Part shown: in pieces, positions 1 to 9,933 of the stretch
Numbering within the stretch: position 1 is the first letter of the stretch
Layout: each line of letters begins with the position of its first letter
Origin: Rhizobium sp. BG4
Lineage (GTDB): Bacteria > Pseudomonadota > Alphaproteobacteria > Rhizobiales > Rhizobiaceae
Assembly: GCF_016864575.1 (NCBI RefSeq)
Contig: NZ_CP044125.1
Span: 248,001 to 312,000 of the forward strand
DNA length: 64,000 nt
Direction of reading: 5' to 3'
Notes under the pieces: model-generated
The model's database searches: none
Told to the model about the DNA's origin: nothing
Seen by the model: the letters and a program-made list of their open reading frames with translations, nothing else
Position numbers and translations under genes: made by a program

Positions 1-438
1 ACCGCCAGCTTTTTCGATCTTCTCGACGGCAGACTTGGAAGCGCCTGCAACTTCGAGCTTGATCTTGGCCTTCAGTTCGCCGCCGGAGAGGACGCGAACG
101 CCATCCTTGGTACGGCGGATAACGCCAGCAGCCTTCAGGGCAGCTGCGTCGACGGTCTGCTTGGCATCGAGCTTGCCGGCATCGACGGCAGCCTGGATAC
201 GCTCAAGCGACACGACAACGAAGTCGGCCTTGAAGATGTTGTTGAAGCCGCGCTTCGGCAGACGACGGTAGATTGGCATCTGACCGCCTTCGAAGCCATT
301 GATGGCAACGCCGGAACGGGACTTCTGACCCTTGACACCACGGCCGCCGGTCTTGCCGGAGCCCGAGCCGATGCCGCGTCCGAGACGCTTGCGGCTGTGC
401 GTAGAGCCTTCGTTGTCCTTGATTTCGTTCAGTTTCAT
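1..438 (-). CDS. rplO: 50S ribosomal protein L15, 3' end cut by window edge
   Basis: Protein of the large ribosomal subunit that binds 23S rRNA late in 50S assembly. The visible 146 codons begin [12 protein letters not shown] and carry the glycine/arginine-rich N-terminal arm ([17 protein letters not shown]) that marks L15. Family members have about 150-160 residues, so only about ten C-terminal residues are missing beyond base 1. It is the last visible gene of the spc operon, 16 nt downstream of rpmD. In other bacteria secY follows, outside this window. Confidence 0.97.
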   Translation of the reverse strand, partial: MKLNEIKDNEGSTHSRKRLGRGIGSGSGKTGGRGVKGQKSRSGVAINGFEGGQMPIYRRLPKRGFNNIFKADFVVVSLERIQAAVDAGKLDAKQTVDAAALKAAGVIRRTKDGVRVLSGGELKAKIKLEVAGASKSAVEKIEKAGG

Positions 439-454
439 GATCGTATCCTCTGGC

Positions 455-664
455 TTACTTCTCGTCGACGATGCGAACGAGATGCTGCACAGCACGGATC
501 ATGCCACGAACGGAAGGGGTATCTTCCAGCGTGCGGCGGCGGTGCATCTTGTTGAGGCCCAGACCGATCAGCGTGCGCTGCTGAACGTCAGGACGGCGGA
601 TGGGGCTGCCGATCTGCTCGACGGTGATCGTCTTTGCTTCGGTCTTCTTGGTAGCCTTGGCCAT
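455..664 (-). CDS. rpmD: 50S ribosomal protein L30
   Basis: Small 69-residue large-subunit protein. The core has the L30 pattern: [12 protein letters not shown], then a [22 protein letters not shown] stretch (shown here only as a landmark) and a final [10 protein letters not shown]. It has an extra basic N-terminus ([11 protein letters not shown]), common in alphaproteobacterial L30. It lies between rpsE (14 nt upstream) and rplO within the spc operon. Confidence 0.96.
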   Translation of the reverse strand: MAKATKKTEAKTITVEQIGSPIRRPDVQQRTLIGLGLNKMHRRRTLEDTPSVRGMIRAVQHLVRIVDEK

Positions 665-678
665 AGGTCAGACTCCTC

Positions 679-1248
679 TTATTCTTCAGAGGCGTTGCCG
701 GAGGCGGCACGGCGAGCCTGGAGCGTAGCATACTTGATGCCGCGCTGAGCTGCGATGTCCTTCGGGTGAACCTGATGCTTCAGAGCGTCGAAGGTTGCGC
801 GAACCATGTTATACGGGTTCGAGGAACCGGTCGACTTGGCGACAACGTCGTGAACGCCGAGCGTTTCGAAAACGGCGCGCATCGGACCACCGGCGATGAT
901 ACCGGTACCGACCTTAGCCGAACGCAGCAGAACCTTGCCGGCGCCGTGGCGGCCGTGAACGTCGTGATGCAGGGTACGGCCTTCGCGCAGCGGCACGAAG
1001 ATCAGCTCGCGCTTGGCAGCTTCGGTTGCCTTGCGGATAGCTTCCGGCACTTCGCGTGCCTTGCCATGACCGAAGCCAACGCGGCCCTTCTGGTCACCAA
1101 CAACGACGAGAGCGGCGAAACCGAAACGGCGGCCACCCTTAACAACCTTAGCAACGCGGTTGATCGCGACCAGCTTGTCGACGAATTCGCTATCGCGCTC
1201 TTCACGGGCCTGGCGGTCTTCCCGCTGCGGCCTTCTTTCCTGTGCCAT
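679..1248 (-). CDS. rpsE: 30S ribosomal protein S5
   Basis: S5 (189 aa) sits near the decoding centre and contributes to translational accuracy. The double-stranded-RNA-binding-like N-terminal domain contains [20 protein letters not shown], and the C-terminal domain ends with [19 protein letters not shown] chose the ATG at 1248 ([10 protein letters not shown]), preceded by AGGAAGAGGACA on the minus strand. A longer in-frame start at 1290 would add 14 implausible basic residues. The 132-nt gap to rplR upstream is unusually large for this operon and holds two hairpins. Confidence 0.97.
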   Translation of the reverse strand: MAQERRPQREDRQAREERDSEFVDKLVAINRVAKVVKGGRRFGFAALVVVGDQKGRVGFGHGKAREVPEAIRKATEAAKRELIFVPLREGRTLHHDVHGRHGAGKVLLRSAKVGTGIIAGGPMRAVFETLGVHDVVAKSTGSSNPYNMVRATFDALKHQVHPKDIAAQRGIKYATLQARRAASGNASEE

Positions 1249-1295
1249 TGTCCTCTTCCTTTTTCTTTTCCGGGTGCAATCGGCAAACAAAATGA

Positions 1296-1373
1296 GGACC
1301 GCCCCGGCCTCCCCTTCGGAGACGCCTGCGGTCCGGTGAGATCCGGCCGGAGCTTTTGAGGCTTCCGGCCGGA
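1296..1373 (-). other. Two RNA hairpins in the rplR-rpsE spacer
   Basis: In the spacer between rplR and rpsE, TCCGGCCGGA occurs at 1342-1351 and again at 1364-1373, forming a 10-bp stem. A second pair, GGACCGC at 1296-1302 with GCGGTCC at 1328-1334, brackets another possible stem. Neither is followed by a U-run in the minus-strand transcript, so I read them as mRNA processing or stability elements rather than terminators. Confidence 0.4.
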
Positions 1374-1380
1374 AACTTTA

Positions 1381-1743
1381 TTAGAAGGACAGACCGCCTT
1401 CGCGGGCTGCGTCTGCCAGGGCCTTGATGCGGCCGTGGTAGATGAAGGCGCCACGGTCGAATACGACCTCCTTGACGCCTGCCTTCGTTGCGCGCTCTGC
1501 AACAAGCTTGCCTACGAGGGCAGCTGCTGCGGTGTCAGCACCGGTCTTCAGAGAACCGCGCAGATCCTTATCGAGAGTCGAGGCAGCCGCGAGGGTCTTG
1601 CCGGCAACATCGTCGATGACCTGAACATAGATGTTCTTCGAGGAGCGATGAACCGACAGGCGCGGACGGCCATTGGCCACCGACTTGAGATGACGGCGCA
1701 CGCGGTTGGCACGACGTGCAAGTGCTTCTTTCCTGCTAGCCAT
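1381..1743 (-). CDS. rplR: 50S ribosomal protein L18
   Basis: L18 (120 aa) binds 5S rRNA with L5 and L25 and helps attach it to the 50S central protuberance. It starts [20 protein letters not shown], with the typical basic N-terminal arm. The conserved [17 protein letters not shown] strand and the terminal [21 protein letters not shown] segment follow. The upstream gene rplF ends 12 nt before the start. Confidence 0.97.
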   Translation of the reverse strand: MASRKEALARRANRVRRHLKSVANGRPRLSVHRSSKNIYVQVIDDVAGKTLAAASTLDKDLRGSLKTGADTAAAALVGKLVAERATKAGVKEVVFDRGAFIYHGRIKALADAAREGGLSF

Positions 1744-1755
1744 TTCGCGTGATCC

Positions 1756-2289
1756 TTACTTCTTCTTGCCTTCTTTGCGGACAATCCGCTCTTCGGCATA
1801 CTTAACGCCCTTGCCCTTGTAAGGCTCAGGACCGCGATATTCGCGGATTTCAGCGGCAACCTGGCCGACCTGCTGCTTGTTGATGCCGGTGACGACGATT
1901 TCCGTCGGCTTCGGCACAGCGATCGTGATGCCCTGCGGCGGCTCGTAAACTACGTCGTGGCTGAAACCGAGAGCCAGCTGCAGGTTCTTGCCCTGAAGCG
2001 ATGCGCGGTAACCGACGCCGTTGATTTCGAGCTTGCGCTCGAAGCCGTCCTTAACACCCTTGAAGATGTTCTCGATCATCGTGCGGGACATGCCCCACTT
2101 CGAACGAGCATCCTTGGACTGGTTGATCGGAGCAACCGATACCGCGTTGTCCTTGAACTCGAGCTTGATTTCGTCGTTGGCGACGAAGAAGAGCTCGCCC
2201 TTCGGACCCTTTGCGGTGACCTTCTGGCCGTCAACCGATGCCGTCACACCTGCTGGAACCGGGACGGCTTTTTTACCGATACGAGACAT
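1756..2289 (-). CDS. rplF: 50S ribosomal protein L6
   Basis: L6 (177 aa) binds helix 97 of 23S rRNA near the factor-binding site. It begins [15 protein letters not shown], has the two-fold repeated L6 fold, and contains the C-terminal signature [24 protein letters not shown] (positions about 154-177). Length is typical. It lies 44 nt downstream of rpsH in the spc operon. Confidence 0.97.
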   Translation of the reverse strand: MSRIGKKAVPVPAGVTASVDGQKVTAKGPKGELFFVANDEIKLEFKDNAVSVAPINQSKDARSKWGMSRTMIENIFKGVKDGFERKLEINGVGYRASLQGKNLQLALGFSHDVVYEPPQGITIAVPKPTEIVVTGINKQQVGQVAAEIREYRGPEPYKGKGVKYAEERIVRKEGKKK

Positions 2290-2333
2290 GTTTCAATCCT
2301 GTCTGTTCGTTATGGAGTTCCCCTGCTCTGATC

Positions 2334-2732
2334 TTAGAAGACCGAGCAGAGAACCTCGCCGCCTACGTTCTGTTCGCGAGCCTGGTGATCGGCCATCACG
2401 CCCTTCGGGGTCGAAAGGATGGTGATGCCGAGGCCGTTCGCGACCTGCGGAATGGACTTGACCGAGACATAAACCCGGCGGCCCGGCTTGGACACACGGC
2501 CGATCTCACGGATCACCGATGCGCCTTCATAGTACTTGAGTTCGATGCTGAGCTCCGACTTGCCATTGCCGAAATCGACAACGGAATAGCCACGGATGTA
2601 GCCTTCGGACTGCAGAACATCGAGAACACGTGCACGGAGCTTCGAAGCAGGCGTCGAGACCGACGACTTGCGGCGGGAAGCGCCGTTACGGATACGGGTG
2701 AGCATATCGCCCAACGGATCAGTCATTGTCAT
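2334..2732 (-). CDS. rpsH: 30S ribosomal protein S8
   Basis: S8 (132 aa) binds helix 21 of 16S rRNA. In E. coli it also represses the spc operon by binding a site near rplE; whether that happens here cannot be judged from sequence alone. It begins [17 protein letters not shown], and the C-terminal half has the conserved [20 protein letters not shown] segment. It lies 12 nt downstream of rpsN. Confidence 0.97.
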   Translation of the reverse strand: MTMTDPLGDMLTRIRNGASRRKSSVSTPASKLRARVLDVLQSEGYIRGYSVVDFGNGKSELSIELKYYEGASVIREIGRVSKPGRRVYVSVKSIPQVANGLGITILSTPKGVMADHQAREQNVGGEVLCSVF

Positions 2733-2744
2733 CTAACCTGCTCC

Positions 2745-3050
2745 TTACCAGCTGGACTTGACGATGCCCGGCACCTTGCCGAGATTGCCGAGTTCACGCA
2801 GCGCGATACGCGACATGCGCAGTTTGCGGTAGTATGCGCGCGGACGGCCCGATACTTCGCAACGGTTGCGAATGCGGGTCTTCGATCCATCGCGCGGCAG
2901 GGATGCCAACTTGATCGAGGCCTTGAACCGCTCTTCGATCGGAAGAGACTGGTTCATGATGATCGCCTTCAGAGCTGCGCGCTTGGCAGCCTGATTTGCG
3001 ACCGTATTACGGCGGCGCTTGTTCTTTTCAACTGCGCTGGTCTTCGCCAT
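2745..3050 (-). CDS. rpsN: 30S ribosomal protein S14 (zinc-independent type)
   Basis: S14 (101 aa) is part of the 30S head. It starts [14 protein letters not shown] and carries the S14 signature [21 protein letters not shown] near residues 61-81. It has the long E. coli-like form without the CxxC...CxxC zinc motif; only one cysteine is visible. The ATG at 3050 has an AGGAACCTGAC-type ribosome binding site just upstream. The longer frame to 3176 would read back into rplE and was rejected. Confidence 0.96.
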   Translation of the reverse strand: MAKTSAVEKNKRRRNTVANQAAKRAALKAIIMNQSLPIEERFKASIKLASLPRDGSKTRIRNRCEVSGRPRAYYRKLRMSRIALRELGNLGKVPGIVKSSW

Positions 3051-3082
3051 GTCAGGTTCCTTTTCTACGCTCGTCGTTACGG

Positions 3083-3640
3083 TTACTGACGGAACGGGAA
3101 GCTGAACTCTGTGAGCAGAGCGCGTGCTTCGTCGTCCTTCGTTGCCGTCGTGCAAACGATGATGTCCATGCCCCACATCTGATCAACCTTATCGTAGTTG
3201 ATCTCAGGGAACACAATGTGCTCCTTGATGCCCATGGCGAAGTTGCCACGGCCGTCAAAGCTCTTCGGGTTCAGGCCGCGGAAGTCGCGAACGCGCGGGA
3301 GCGCGATGTTCACGAGACGGTCCAGGAACTCGTACATGCGGGCGCCGCGGAGGGTAACCTTCGCGCCGATCGGCATCTGTTCGCGGACCTTGAAGCCAGC
3401 GATAGAGTTGCGTGCACGGGTGATAACCGGCTTCTGACCAGCAATAGCGGCCAGGTCAGCTGCAGCAACAGTCGGCTTCTTCGAATCAGCCGTTGCTTCG
3501 CCAACACCCATGTTGATGACGATCTTGTCGATCTTCGGGATCATCATTTCGTTGGCGTAGGAGAACTTCTCCTGCATCGCATTGCGAATGCGCTCAACGT
3601 ATTCCTTCTTGAGCCGCGGCTCGTACTTTGCCTGAGCCAT
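3083..3640 (-). CDS. rplE: 50S ribosomal protein L5
   Basis: L5 (185 aa) binds 5S rRNA and contacts the P-site tRNA. It contains [14 protein letters not shown] near residue 40 and the [20 protein letters not shown] region near 115-135. The start codon overlaps the stop codon of rplX by one base (TAATG), implying translational coupling. rpsN follows after 32 nt. Confidence 0.97.
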   Translation of the reverse strand: MAQAKYEPRLKKEYVERIRNAMQEKFSYANEMMIPKIDKIVINMGVGEATADSKKPTVAAADLAAIAGQKPVITRARNSIAGFKVREQMPIGAKVTLRGARMYEFLDRLVNIALPRVRDFRGLNPKSFDGRGNFAMGIKEHIVFPEINYDKVDQMWGMDIIVCTTATKDDEARALLTEFSFPFRQ

Positions 3641-3942
3641 TAGATCACCTCACCGGAACGCTTGGCCACACGGACCTTCTTGCCGTCAACGACCTTGAAG
3701 CCAACGCGGGTCGGCTTGCCGTCCTTGTCGACGATTGCAACGTTGGACAGGTGAACCGAGGCTTCCTTGTTGATGATGCCGGCTTCCTGGGTCTGCGTCT
3801 GGCGCTGATGGCGCTTTACGACGTTGACGCCACGGACAACCGCGCGATCTTCCTTCGGCAGAACCTGGAGGACTTCGCCGGTACGGCCCTTGTCCTTGCC
3901 CGTGAGCATGACGACCTTGTCGCCTTTACGAATCTTCTGCAT
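3640..3942 (-). CDS. rplX: 50S ribosomal protein L24
   Basis: L24 (100 aa) is an assembly initiator that binds the 5' end of 23S rRNA. The KOW motif is at the N-terminus ([20 protein letters not shown]), followed by [18 protein letters not shown]. The stop codon shares its last base with the rplE start. rplN lies 12 nt upstream. Confidence 0.97.
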   Translation of the reverse strand: MQKIRKGDKVVMLTGKDKGRTGEVLQVLPKEDRAVVRGVNVVKRHQRQTQTQEAGIINKEASVHLSNVAIVDKDGKPTRVGFKVVDGKKVRVAKRSGEVI

Positions 3943-3954
3943 CGGTCTCGCTCC

Positions 3955-4323
3955 TTACAGTACTTCGGGAGCCAGCGAGATGATCTTCATGTGGTTCTTG
4001 GCGCGAAGTTCGCGCGGAACCGGTCCGAAGATACGGGTGCCGATCGGCTCTTTCTTGTTGTCGATGAGAACTGCTGCGTTCGTGTCGAAGCGAATGACGG
4101 AACCATCCGCACGGCGGATGTCCTTGGCGGTGCGAACAACAACCGCCTTCATAACGTCACCCTTCTTCACGCGGCCGCGCGGGATCGCTTCCTTGATCGA
4201 AACGACGATGACGTCGCCGATCGAGGCATACTTGCGCTTCGAGCCGCCCAGCACCTTGATGCACATGACACGACGCGCGCCGGAATTATCCGCGACGTCG
4301 AGGTTTGTTTGCATCTGAATCAT
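3955..4323 (-). CDS. rplN: 50S ribosomal protein L14, first gene of the spc operon
   Basis: L14 (122 aa) lies at the 30S-50S interface. It starts [20 protein letters not shown] and carries the L14 signature around residues 60-85 ([20 protein letters not shown]). I used the ATG at 4323, which gives exactly the usual 122 residues. An upstream in-frame start at 4497 would add 58 unrelated residues. The 258-nt gap to rpsQ separates the S10 and spc gene sets, as in E. coli. Confidence 0.97.
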   Translation of the reverse strand: MIQMQTNLDVADNSGARRVMCIKVLGGSKRKYASIGDVIVVSIKEAIPRGRVKKGDVMKAVVVRTAKDIRRADGSVIRFDTNAAVLIDNKKEPIGTRIFGPVPRELRAKNHMKIISLAPEVL

Positions 4324-4436
4324 ATCAGGTCGCCTTTTTGGTTTACCGGACTGGTTGGGCTTTCGCCCCCTACCCCGCTTATGAAAATTTGTCAGCCGAC
4401 CGAGCCCGCAAAACGGGCACAGAAACGGCAATAGCT

Positions 4437-4464
4437 TGAATAGCGCGGGAAAAATCGTGCCAAG
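4437..4464 (-). promoter_or_regulatory. Candidate spc-operon promoter
   Basis: On the minus strand, CTTGGC (4464-4459) is followed after 16 nt by TATTCA (4442-4437). This is close to the alphaproteobacterial -35 CTTGAC and a TATAAT-like -10. It lies just downstream of the rpsQ terminator-like hairpin and about 110 nt before rplN, the position of the spc promoter in E. coli. The box match is moderate. Confidence 0.35.
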
Positions 4465-4500
4465 GTGGTTTCCCGGTGGGACCTTCCGTGCGCTCAAAGC

Positions 4501-4528
4501 AAAAGAACGCCCGGCTTTCGAGCGTTCT
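4501..4528 (-). terminator. Terminator-like hairpin between rpsQ and rplN
   Basis: Read on the minus strand, AGAACGCTC pairs with GGGCGTTCT (9 bp, one G-U pair, 7-nt loop; 4528-4504) and is followed by TTTTGCTTT. This fits an intrinsic terminator or attenuator at the end of the S10 operon. A second weaker stem (CGCGAG/CTCGCG, 4553-4573) sits between it and the rpsQ stop codon. Confidence 0.6.
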
Positions 4529-4581
4529 GACGCTGCTTCATACAGATATTTCCGCGAGACGCAAGGCCTCGCGAGAAATTC

Positions 4582-4821
4582 TTACTTGCCCTGGGCGGCG
4601 ATAACCGTCCAGCGCTTGTCCTTGGAGATCGGAGCGCATTCCTCGATGGAAACGGTGTCGCCGATCTTGTACTGGTTGTTTTCGTCGTGGGCCTTGTACT
4701 TCTTGGAACGACGAACGGTCTTCTGAAGCAGCGGGTGAGCGAAACGGCGCTCGACGCGGACTACTACAGTCTTCTCGTTCTTGTCGCCAACGACGACGCC
4801 CTGCAGAATGCGCTTCGGCAT
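4582..4821 (-). CDS. rpsQ: 30S ribosomal protein S17, last gene of the S10 operon
   Basis: S17 (79 aa) binds 16S rRNA early in 30S assembly. It begins [21 protein letters not shown], with an OB-fold and the conserved [20 protein letters not shown] segment. It lies 12 nt after rpmC. It is followed on the transcript by the hairpins described at 4501-4573. Confidence 0.96.
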   Translation of the reverse strand: MPKRILQGVVVGDKNEKTVVVRVERRFAHPLLQKTVRRSKKYKAHDENNQYKIGDTVSIEECAPISKDKRWTVIAAQGK

Positions 4822-4833
4822 GTTATTCTTCCT

Positions 4834-5034
4834 TTACGCCTTTGCTTCTGCCGCCTTCTGGCGGGCAATGGTTTTCACGCGGGCGATGTCCTTGCGGACT
4901 TCGTTGATGCGCGAGGACTTCTCGAGCTGGCCGGTTGCCTTCTGGAAGCGCAGGTTGAACTGCTCCTTCTTGAGGTCGGCGAGCTTGTCCTTGAGCTGAT
5001 CGGCCGTGAGGCCGCGGACTTCTTCGGCTTTCAT
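4834..5034 (-). CDS. rpmC: 50S ribosomal protein L29
   Basis: L29 (66 aa) is a two-helix protein near the peptide exit tunnel, where SRP and trigger factor dock. It starts [20 protein letters not shown] and has the conserved [17 protein letters not shown] motif near residues 22-38. The ATG at 5034 gives the usual family length; it has an AGGAGAGGCAG ribosome binding site. The frame to 5115 would read into rplP. Confidence 0.96.
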   Translation of the reverse strand: MKAEEVRGLTADQLKDKLADLKKEQFNLRFQKATGQLEKSSRINEVRKDIARVKTIARQKAAEAKA

Positions 5035-5044
5035 CTGCCTCTCC

Positions 5045-5458
5045 TTACTCTGCAATGCGCTGTACGAAGCGCGTCTTGACCGAGAGCTTGGCAGAGCCGA
5101 GACGAAGCGCCTCACGGGCGATTTCTTCGCTGACGCCGTCGATCTCGAACATCATACGGCCGGGCTTGACCTTGCATGCCCAGTATTCAACGGAGCCCTT
5201 ACCCTTACCCATACGGACTTCGGTCGGCTTCGCGGTTACCGGAACATCAGGGAACACGCGGATCCATACACGGCCGGCGCGCTTCATGTAACGCGTGATC
5301 GCGCGGCGTGCCGCTTCGATCTCGCGTGCATTCACGCGGTTCGGCTCCTGAGCCTTAAGGCCGAATTCACCGAAGGCGAGGTCGGAACCACCCTTGGCGA
5401 CGCCCTTGATGCGGCCCTTGAATTGCTTGCGGTACTTGGTACGCTTTGGCTGCAACAT
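5045..5458 (-). CDS. rplP: 50S ribosomal protein L16
   Basis: L16 (137 aa) contacts the A-site tRNA elbow and is needed for peptidyl transferase centre maturation. It starts [16 protein letters not shown] and contains [20 protein letters not shown] plus the [18 protein letters not shown] signature. It lies 10 nt before rpmC. Confidence 0.97.
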   Translation of the reverse strand: MLQPKRTKYRKQFKGRIKGVAKGGSDLAFGEFGLKAQEPNRVNAREIEAARRAITRYMKRAGRVWIRVFPDVPVTAKPTEVRMGKGKGSVEYWACKVKPGRMMFEIDGVSEEIAREALRLGSAKLSVKTRFVQRIAE

Positions 5459-5494
5459 TTTCTTATTCTCCGAACTTCTTTGCCACCAACGCTA

Positions 5495-6214
5495 TCAAGC
5501 GTTGTCGCGGCGACGATCGCGGTCGCGGCTTGCCGGACCCTGAGCGTCACCCTCGAGTGCGCGGCGCTCGGAGGCCATCGGATCATGCTCAAGGATTTCG
5601 CCCTTGAAGATCCAAACCTTGATGCCGCAGATGCCGAAAGCGGTTTCCGCTTCAGCTGTGCCGTAGTCGATGTCAGCGCGCAGCGTGTGCAGCGGAACGC
5701 GACCTTCGCGGTACCATTCGGTACGAGCGATTTCAGCACCGCCGAGACGGCCTGCGCAGGTGATCTTGATGCCTTCGGCACCAAGACGCATTGCAGACTG
5801 AACAGCGCGCTTCATGGCGCGGCGGAAAGCCACGCGACGCTCGAGCTGCTGGGCGATCGACTGAGCAACGAGCGTTGCGTCGACTTCCGGCTTGCGCACT
5901 TCAACGATGTTGAGGTGCGTTTCGGAGTTCGTCATGTCCGACAGCTTCTTGCGGAGCTTGTCGATGTCTGCACCCTTCTTGCCGATGATCAGACCCGGGC
6001 GAGCCGAGTGGATCGTGACGCGGCACTTCTTGTGCGGACGCTCGATGACGACCTTGGCGATACCAGCCTGCTTCAGTTCGCTCATGACGAACTTGCGCAT
6101 CTTCAGGTCTTCGTGCAGCAGCTGACCGTATTCGGCATTGTCCGCAAACCAGCGGCTATCCCAGGTACGGTTGATGCCAAGACGGAAACCGATTGGATTG
6201 ATTTTCTGACCCAT
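5495..6214 (-). CDS. rpsC: 30S ribosomal protein S3
   Basis: S3 (239 aa) lines the mRNA entry channel and has helicase activity with S4 and S5. It starts [13 protein letters not shown] and contains the KH domain with the [22 protein letters not shown] loop (here [19 protein letters not shown]) near residues 70-90. The C-terminal tail ends in a charged [10 protein letters not shown] stretch. The start overlaps the rplV stop by one base, suggesting coupling. Confidence 0.97.
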   Translation of the reverse strand: MGQKINPIGFRLGINRTWDSRWFADNAEYGQLLHEDLKMRKFVMSELKQAGIAKVVIERPHKKCRVTIHSARPGLIIGKKGADIDKLRKKLSDMTNSETHLNIVEVRKPEVDATLVAQSIAQQLERRVAFRRAMKRAVQSAMRLGAEGIKITCAGRLGGAEIARTEWYREGRVPLHTLRADIDYGTAEAETAFGICGIKVWIFKGEILEHDPMASERRALEGDAQGPASRDRDRRRDNA

Positions 6215-6603
6215 TATGCGGCCTCCTCTTGTGCCTGCACTTCGCGGACCACGATCGTGAGGTGCGCGAACGGCTTCTCGATGCGAGATGCACGGCCGCG
6301 GCCACGAGCGTGGAAACGCTTCATGACGATCGACTTGCCGACGTAGGCTTCTGCTACGACAAGCGTGTCAACGTCGAGATCGTGGTTGTTCTCAGCGTTG
6401 GCGATCGCAGATTCGAGCGTCTTCTTGACGGCACCTGCGATGCGCTTGCGGGAGAACTCCAGCTCAGCGAGTGCACGGTCGACCTTCTTGCCGCGGATAG
6501 CCGCAGCAACCAGGTTGAGCTTCTGTGGGCTGACGCGGAGCGTGCGGGCGACTGCTTGCGCCTCGTTGTCCTTCAGCCGGCGTTCGGCTTTTGCCTTGCC
6601 CAT
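6214..6603 (-). CDS. rplV: 50S ribosomal protein L22
   Basis: L22 (129 aa) extends a beta-hairpin into the peptide exit tunnel. The tunnel loop region reads [24 protein letters not shown] near residues 95-115 (here [19 protein letters not shown]). The N-terminal part has [20 protein letters not shown]. It starts 2 nt downstream of the rpsS stop. Confidence 0.97.
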   Translation of the reverse strand: MGKAKAERRLKDNEAQAVARTLRVSPQKLNLVAAAIRGKKVDRALAELEFSRKRIAGAVKKTLESAIANAENNHDLDVDTLVVAEAYVGKSIVMKRFHARGRGRASRIEKPFAHLTIVVREVQAQEEAA

Positions 6604-6605
6604 TG

Positions 6606-6884
6606 TTACTTCCTCTTTGCCTTCTTGTCCGCGCCGTGACCGTAGTAGGTCCGCGTCGGAGAGAATTCACCGAACTTGTGACCGACCATGTCTTCGTTGA
6701 CGCTGACCGGTACATGCTTGCTGCCGTTGTAGACGCCGAAGGTGAGACCGACGAACTGCGGCAGGATCGTGGAGCGGCGGCTCCAGATCTTGATTACTTC
6801 TGCACGTCCGCCTTCACGAACCTTCTCAGCCTTCTTGAGAAGATAGCCGTCAACGAACGGACCTTTCCATACTGAACGAGCCAT
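6606..6884 (-). CDS. rpsS: 30S ribosomal protein S19
   Basis: S19 (92 aa) forms a complex with S13 in the 30S head, near the A site. It starts [20 protein letters not shown] and contains the signature HNG-like core [20 protein letters not shown] at about 50-70. It lies 15 nt downstream of rplB. Confidence 0.97.
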   Translation of the reverse strand: MARSVWKGPFVDGYLLKKAEKVREGGRAEVIKIWSRRSTILPQFVGLTFGVYNGSKHVPVSVNEDMVGHKFGEFSPTRTYYGHGADKKAKRK

Positions 6885-6899
6885 TGGAGACTTCCTCTC

Positions 6900-7736
6900 T
6901 TACTTCTTACGCTGATGACGCGAGCGCATGATGAACTTGTCGGTCGACTTGTTCGACCGGGTGCGCTTGCCCTTGGTCGGCTTGCCCCACGGGGTAACCG
7001 GATGACGGCCACCAGAGGTGCGGCCTTCACCACCACCGTGCGGGTGGTCGACCGGGTTCATGACAACACCGCGGTTATGCGGACGCTTGCCGCGCCAAAC
7101 CGTACGACCGGCCTTGCCGTCGTTGATGTTGGCGTGATCCGGGTTGGAAACGGCACCGATCGTCGCCAGGCACGAGCCGTGGACGAGGCGCTGTTCGCCA
7201 GAGTTCAGGCGAAGGATCGCCATGCCGGCGTCGCGGCCGACGAGCTGTGCGTAACCGCCAGCCGAACGAGCGATCTGACCGCCCTTGCCCGGCTTCATTT
7301 CCACGTTGTGGATGATGGAGCCGACCGGGATGTACTGCAGCGGCATGGTGTTGCCGGGCTTTACGTCGACAGCCTTTTCAGAAGCGATGACCTTGTCGCC
7401 TGCAGCGAGGCGCTGCGGAGCGAGGATGTAGGCCTGTTCGCCGTCCGTGTAGCTGACGAGCGCGATGAATGCAGTACGGTTCGGGTCGTATTCGATACGC
7501 TGAACGGTGCCTTCGACGTCGAACTTGCGACGCTTGAAGTCAACGATACGGTACGTACGCTTGTGACCGCCGCCGATGAAGCGGGCAGTGATACGGCCGA
7601 GGTTGTTACGACCGCCGCTCTTGGTCAGACCTTCCGTCAGCGCCTTGACCGGCTTGCCCTTCCAGAGGCCAGAACGGTCGACGATGACCAGCTGACGCTG
7701 GCTCGGGGTCGTAGGATTGAATGTTTTCAATGCCAT
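6900..7736 (-). CDS. rplB: 50S ribosomal protein L2
   Basis: L2 (278 aa) is a primary 23S-binding protein close to the peptidyl transferase centre. It starts [17 protein letters not shown]. The C-terminal signature [20 protein letters not shown], which includes the functionally important histidine near residue 230, is intact. It is 11 nt downstream of rplW. Confidence 0.98.
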   Translation of the reverse strand: MALKTFNPTTPSQRQLVIVDRSGLWKGKPVKALTEGLTKSGGRNNLGRITARFIGGGHKRTYRIVDFKRRKFDVEGTVQRIEYDPNRTAFIALVSYTDGEQAYILAPQRLAAGDKVIASEKAVDVKPGNTMPLQYIPVGSIIHNVEMKPGKGGQIARSAGGYAQLVGRDAGMAILRLNSGEQRLVHGSCLATIGAVSNPDHANINDGKAGRTVWRGKRPHNRGVVMNPVDHPHGGGEGRTSGGRHPVTPWGKPTKGKRTRSNKSTDKFIMRSRHQRKK

Positions 7737-7747
7737 TGTTTTATTCC

Positions 7748-8041
7748 TCAGAGACCGGTGGAGACGTCGATCGTCTGGCCTTCAGCCAGCGTTACGACAG
7801 CCTTCTTCACGTCCTGCTGCTTGCCGGCAAAACCGCGGAAACGCTTGGTCTTGCCCTTGCGGAGCAGCGTGTTGACGGCCGTGACCTTGACGCCGAAGAG
7901 CGCCTCGACTGCAGCCTTGATTTCCGGCTTCGACGCCGTCTTGGCGACATTGAAAACAACCTGGTTGTTTTCCGATACCAGAGTGGACTTTTCGGTGATC
8001 GCCGGCGAGACGATCACATCGTAGTGGCGAAGATCGGTCAC
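7748..8041 (-). CDS. rplW: 50S ribosomal protein L23
   Basis: L23 (97 aa) sits at the tunnel exit and is the main docking site for trigger factor and SRP. It starts [20 protein letters not shown] and has the conserved [19 protein letters not shown] segment. The first four bases overlap the end of rplD (ATGA), implying translational coupling. Confidence 0.97.
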   Translation of the reverse strand: MTDLRHYDVIVSPAITEKSTLVSENNQVVFNVAKTASKPEIKAAVEALFGVKVTAVNTLLRKGKTKRFRGFAGKQQDVKKAVVTLAEGQTIDVSTGL

Positions 8042-8658
8042 TTGAAACGCTCCTCTAGAGCTTCAACGGCAGCCTTGGAAAGCACGAGCTTGCCGCGGCG
8101 CACGATGTCATAAACGTTGATGCCCTGGATCGGGAGAACATCGATGTTCGGGATGTTCTGGGCAGCGAGCTTGAAGTTGCCGTCGAGCTCAGCACCACCG
8201 ATGAAGAGCGCGTTGGTCAGGCCGAGCGTCTCAAAGGTAGCGGCCAGAGCCTTGGTCTTGGCTTCAGCAGCAACGAGGTTGTCGATGATGATGACATCAT
8301 CCGACTTCAGCTTTGCCGAGAGAGCGAGACGCAGGCCGAGAGCGCGAACCTTCTTGGGAAGGTCGTGTTCGTGGCTGCGAGCAACCGGGCCGTGAGCCTT
8401 ACCACCGCCGCGGAACTGCGGAGCACGAGCCGAATGGTGACGAGCGCGGCCCGTACCCTTCTGCTTGTACATCTTGGCGCCGGTGCGCGAAACGTCCGCG
8501 CGGCCCTTTGCCTGGTGCGTGCCCTGCTGCTTCTTGGCAAGCTGCCAGCGGATGACGCGGGCAAGAATGTCTTCGCGGGGCTCGAGACCGAAGATCGCGT
8601 CAGAGAGAGAAACCTTCCCTGCGTCTTTTCCCTCGAGGGTCTTGACGTTGAATTCCAT
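8038..8658 (-). CDS. rplD: 50S ribosomal protein L4
   Basis: L4 (206 aa) reaches into the exit tunnel. In E. coli it is also the repressor of the S10 operon. The tunnel loop contains [24 protein letters not shown] sequence near residues 60-80. The start at 8658 ([14 protein letters not shown]) is preceded by GGGAGCCAGACCA; the extension to 8739 reads into rplC. It overlaps rplW by four bases. Confidence 0.97.
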   Translation of the reverse strand: MEFNVKTLEGKDAGKVSLSDAIFGLEPREDILARVIRWQLAKKQQGTHQAKGRADVSRTGAKMYKQKGTGRARHHSARAPQFRGGGKAHGPVARSHEHDLPKKVRALGLRLALSAKLKSDDVIIIDNLVAAEAKTKALAATFETLGLTNALFIGGAELDGNFKLAAQNIPNIDVLPIQGINVYDIVRRGKLVLSKAAVEALEERFK

Positions 8659-8671
8659 TGGTCTGGCTCCC

Positions 8672-9313
8672 TTACTTCGCGGCCGACTTGACGGCGTCGC
8701 GCACGATGATCCAGGCACCCTTGGAACCGGGTACTGCACCCTTGATCAGGATCAGACCACGATCTTCGTCGGTCGAAACCACTTCAAGGTTCTGAGTCGT
8801 TACGCGCGTCTGGCCCATGTGACCAGCCATCTTCTTGTTCTTGAAAACCTTGCCCGGATCCTGGCGCGAGCCCGTCGAACCGTGCGAGCGGTGCGAAACC
8901 GACACACCGTGCGTGGCGCGGAGACCGCCGAAGCCGTGGCGCTTCATGGCGCCGGCAAAGCCCTTACCAATGGTCGTGCCCGTCACGTCGACGAGCTGAC
9001 CTGCTGCGAAGTGACCAGCCTTGAGCTCGGTACCGATCTCCAGCAGGTTGTCTTCCGAAACGCGGAATTCCTGGAGCTTGGCCTTCGGCTCGACGTTAGC
9101 GACAGCAAAGTTGCCGCGCATCGCCTTGGACGTGTTCTTAACCTTCGCCTGGCCAGCACCGAGCTGAACTGCGGTATAGCCATTCTTTTCTACAGTGCGC
9201 GTTGCGACGACCTGGCAGCCGTCCATACGCAGTACCGTTACCGGAACATGTTCGCCAGCGTCGTTGTAGACGCGGGTCATGCCCACCTTCTGTGCAATCA
9301 CACCTGAACGCAT
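8672..9313 (-). CDS. rplC: 50S ribosomal protein L3
   Basis: L3 (213 aa) is an assembly initiator, with a loop close to the peptidyl transferase centre. It starts [20 protein letters not shown] and contains the signature [18 protein letters not shown] near residues 120-140, then [18 protein letters not shown]. The start at 9313 gives the usual family N-terminus. A longer frame to 9373 was rejected. Confidence 0.97.
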   Translation of the reverse strand: MRSGVIAQKVGMTRVYNDAGEHVPVTVLRMDGCQVVATRTVEKNGYTAVQLGAGQAKVKNTSKAMRGNFAVANVEPKAKLQEFRVSEDNLLEIGTELKAGHFAAGQLVDVTGTTIGKGFAGAMKRHGFGGLRATHGVSVSHRSHGSTGSRQDPGKVFKNKKMAGHMGQTRVTTQNLEVVSTDEDRGLILIKGAVPGSKGAWIIVRDAVKSAAK

Positions 9314-9347
9314 CGGTTCAATCCTTCCAAATCCGCTCGAGCCAGGC

Positions 9348-9656
9348 TCAGAGCTTGATCTCAACATCGACACCGGCGGCGAGATCGAGCTTCATCAGCG
9401 CGTCTACCGTCTGCGGGGTCGGATCTACGATGTCGAGGAGGCGCTTATGCGTGCGCATCTCGAACTGCTCGCGGCTCTTCTTGTCGATGTGTGGGGACCG
9501 GTTAACCGTAAACTTCTCGATGCGAGTCGGAAGCGGAACGGGGCCCCGGACGCTTGCGCCGGTGCGCTTCGCCGTCGACACAATCTCGCGCGTGGAAGCA
9601 TCGAGAATTCGGTGATCGAACGCCTTCAGGCGAATGCGGATATTTTGGCCGTTCAT
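9348..9656 (-). CDS. rpsJ: 30S ribosomal protein S10, first gene of the S10 operon
   Basis: S10 (102 aa) is a 30S head protein and also part of the transcription antitermination complex with NusB. It starts [19 protein letters not shown] and contains [21 protein letters not shown] 311-nt leader separates it from tuf upstream. Confidence 0.97.
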   Translation of the reverse strand: MNGQNIRIRLKAFDHRILDASTREIVSTAKRTGASVRGPVPLPTRIEKFTVNRSPHIDKKSREQFEMRTHKRLLDIVDPTPQTVDALMKLDLAAGVDVEIKL

Positions 9657-9933
9657 TCGACATTATCCTTGTGTTCTGTTTTTCGCGCGCCTTTCTCAAG
9701 ACGCGTTTTTTGTTTTCGCTAAGGCGGACCACCGGTTTCAAAGATCGAGAAGGACACCGCGGAACGGCATCCCTATCCACTCTTCGGGCCTTTTCAGCCC
9801 ACCTTATTGTTAGTTTTATTCGCCGCTTCGAAAACCGAAGCAGCACGCAAACAGCGCTCGCGCGCCATGTGCAACATTTCTGTGTAATAAGCAAGCGGCT
9901 AGAGCCGCTCACATCATAATAATGTCATCGAAT
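9657..9933 (-). promoter_or_regulatory. Leader region upstream of rpsJ
   Basis: This stretch has no credible coding frame. It contains two small stems: GCTTCG/CGAAGC (9825-9841) and GGGC/GCCC (9786-9800). In E. coli the corresponding rpsJ leader is the L4 autoregulatory target. I saw no convincing pair of promoter boxes, so the operon may be read from tuf upstream or from a promoter I cannot recognise. Confidence 0.3.
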
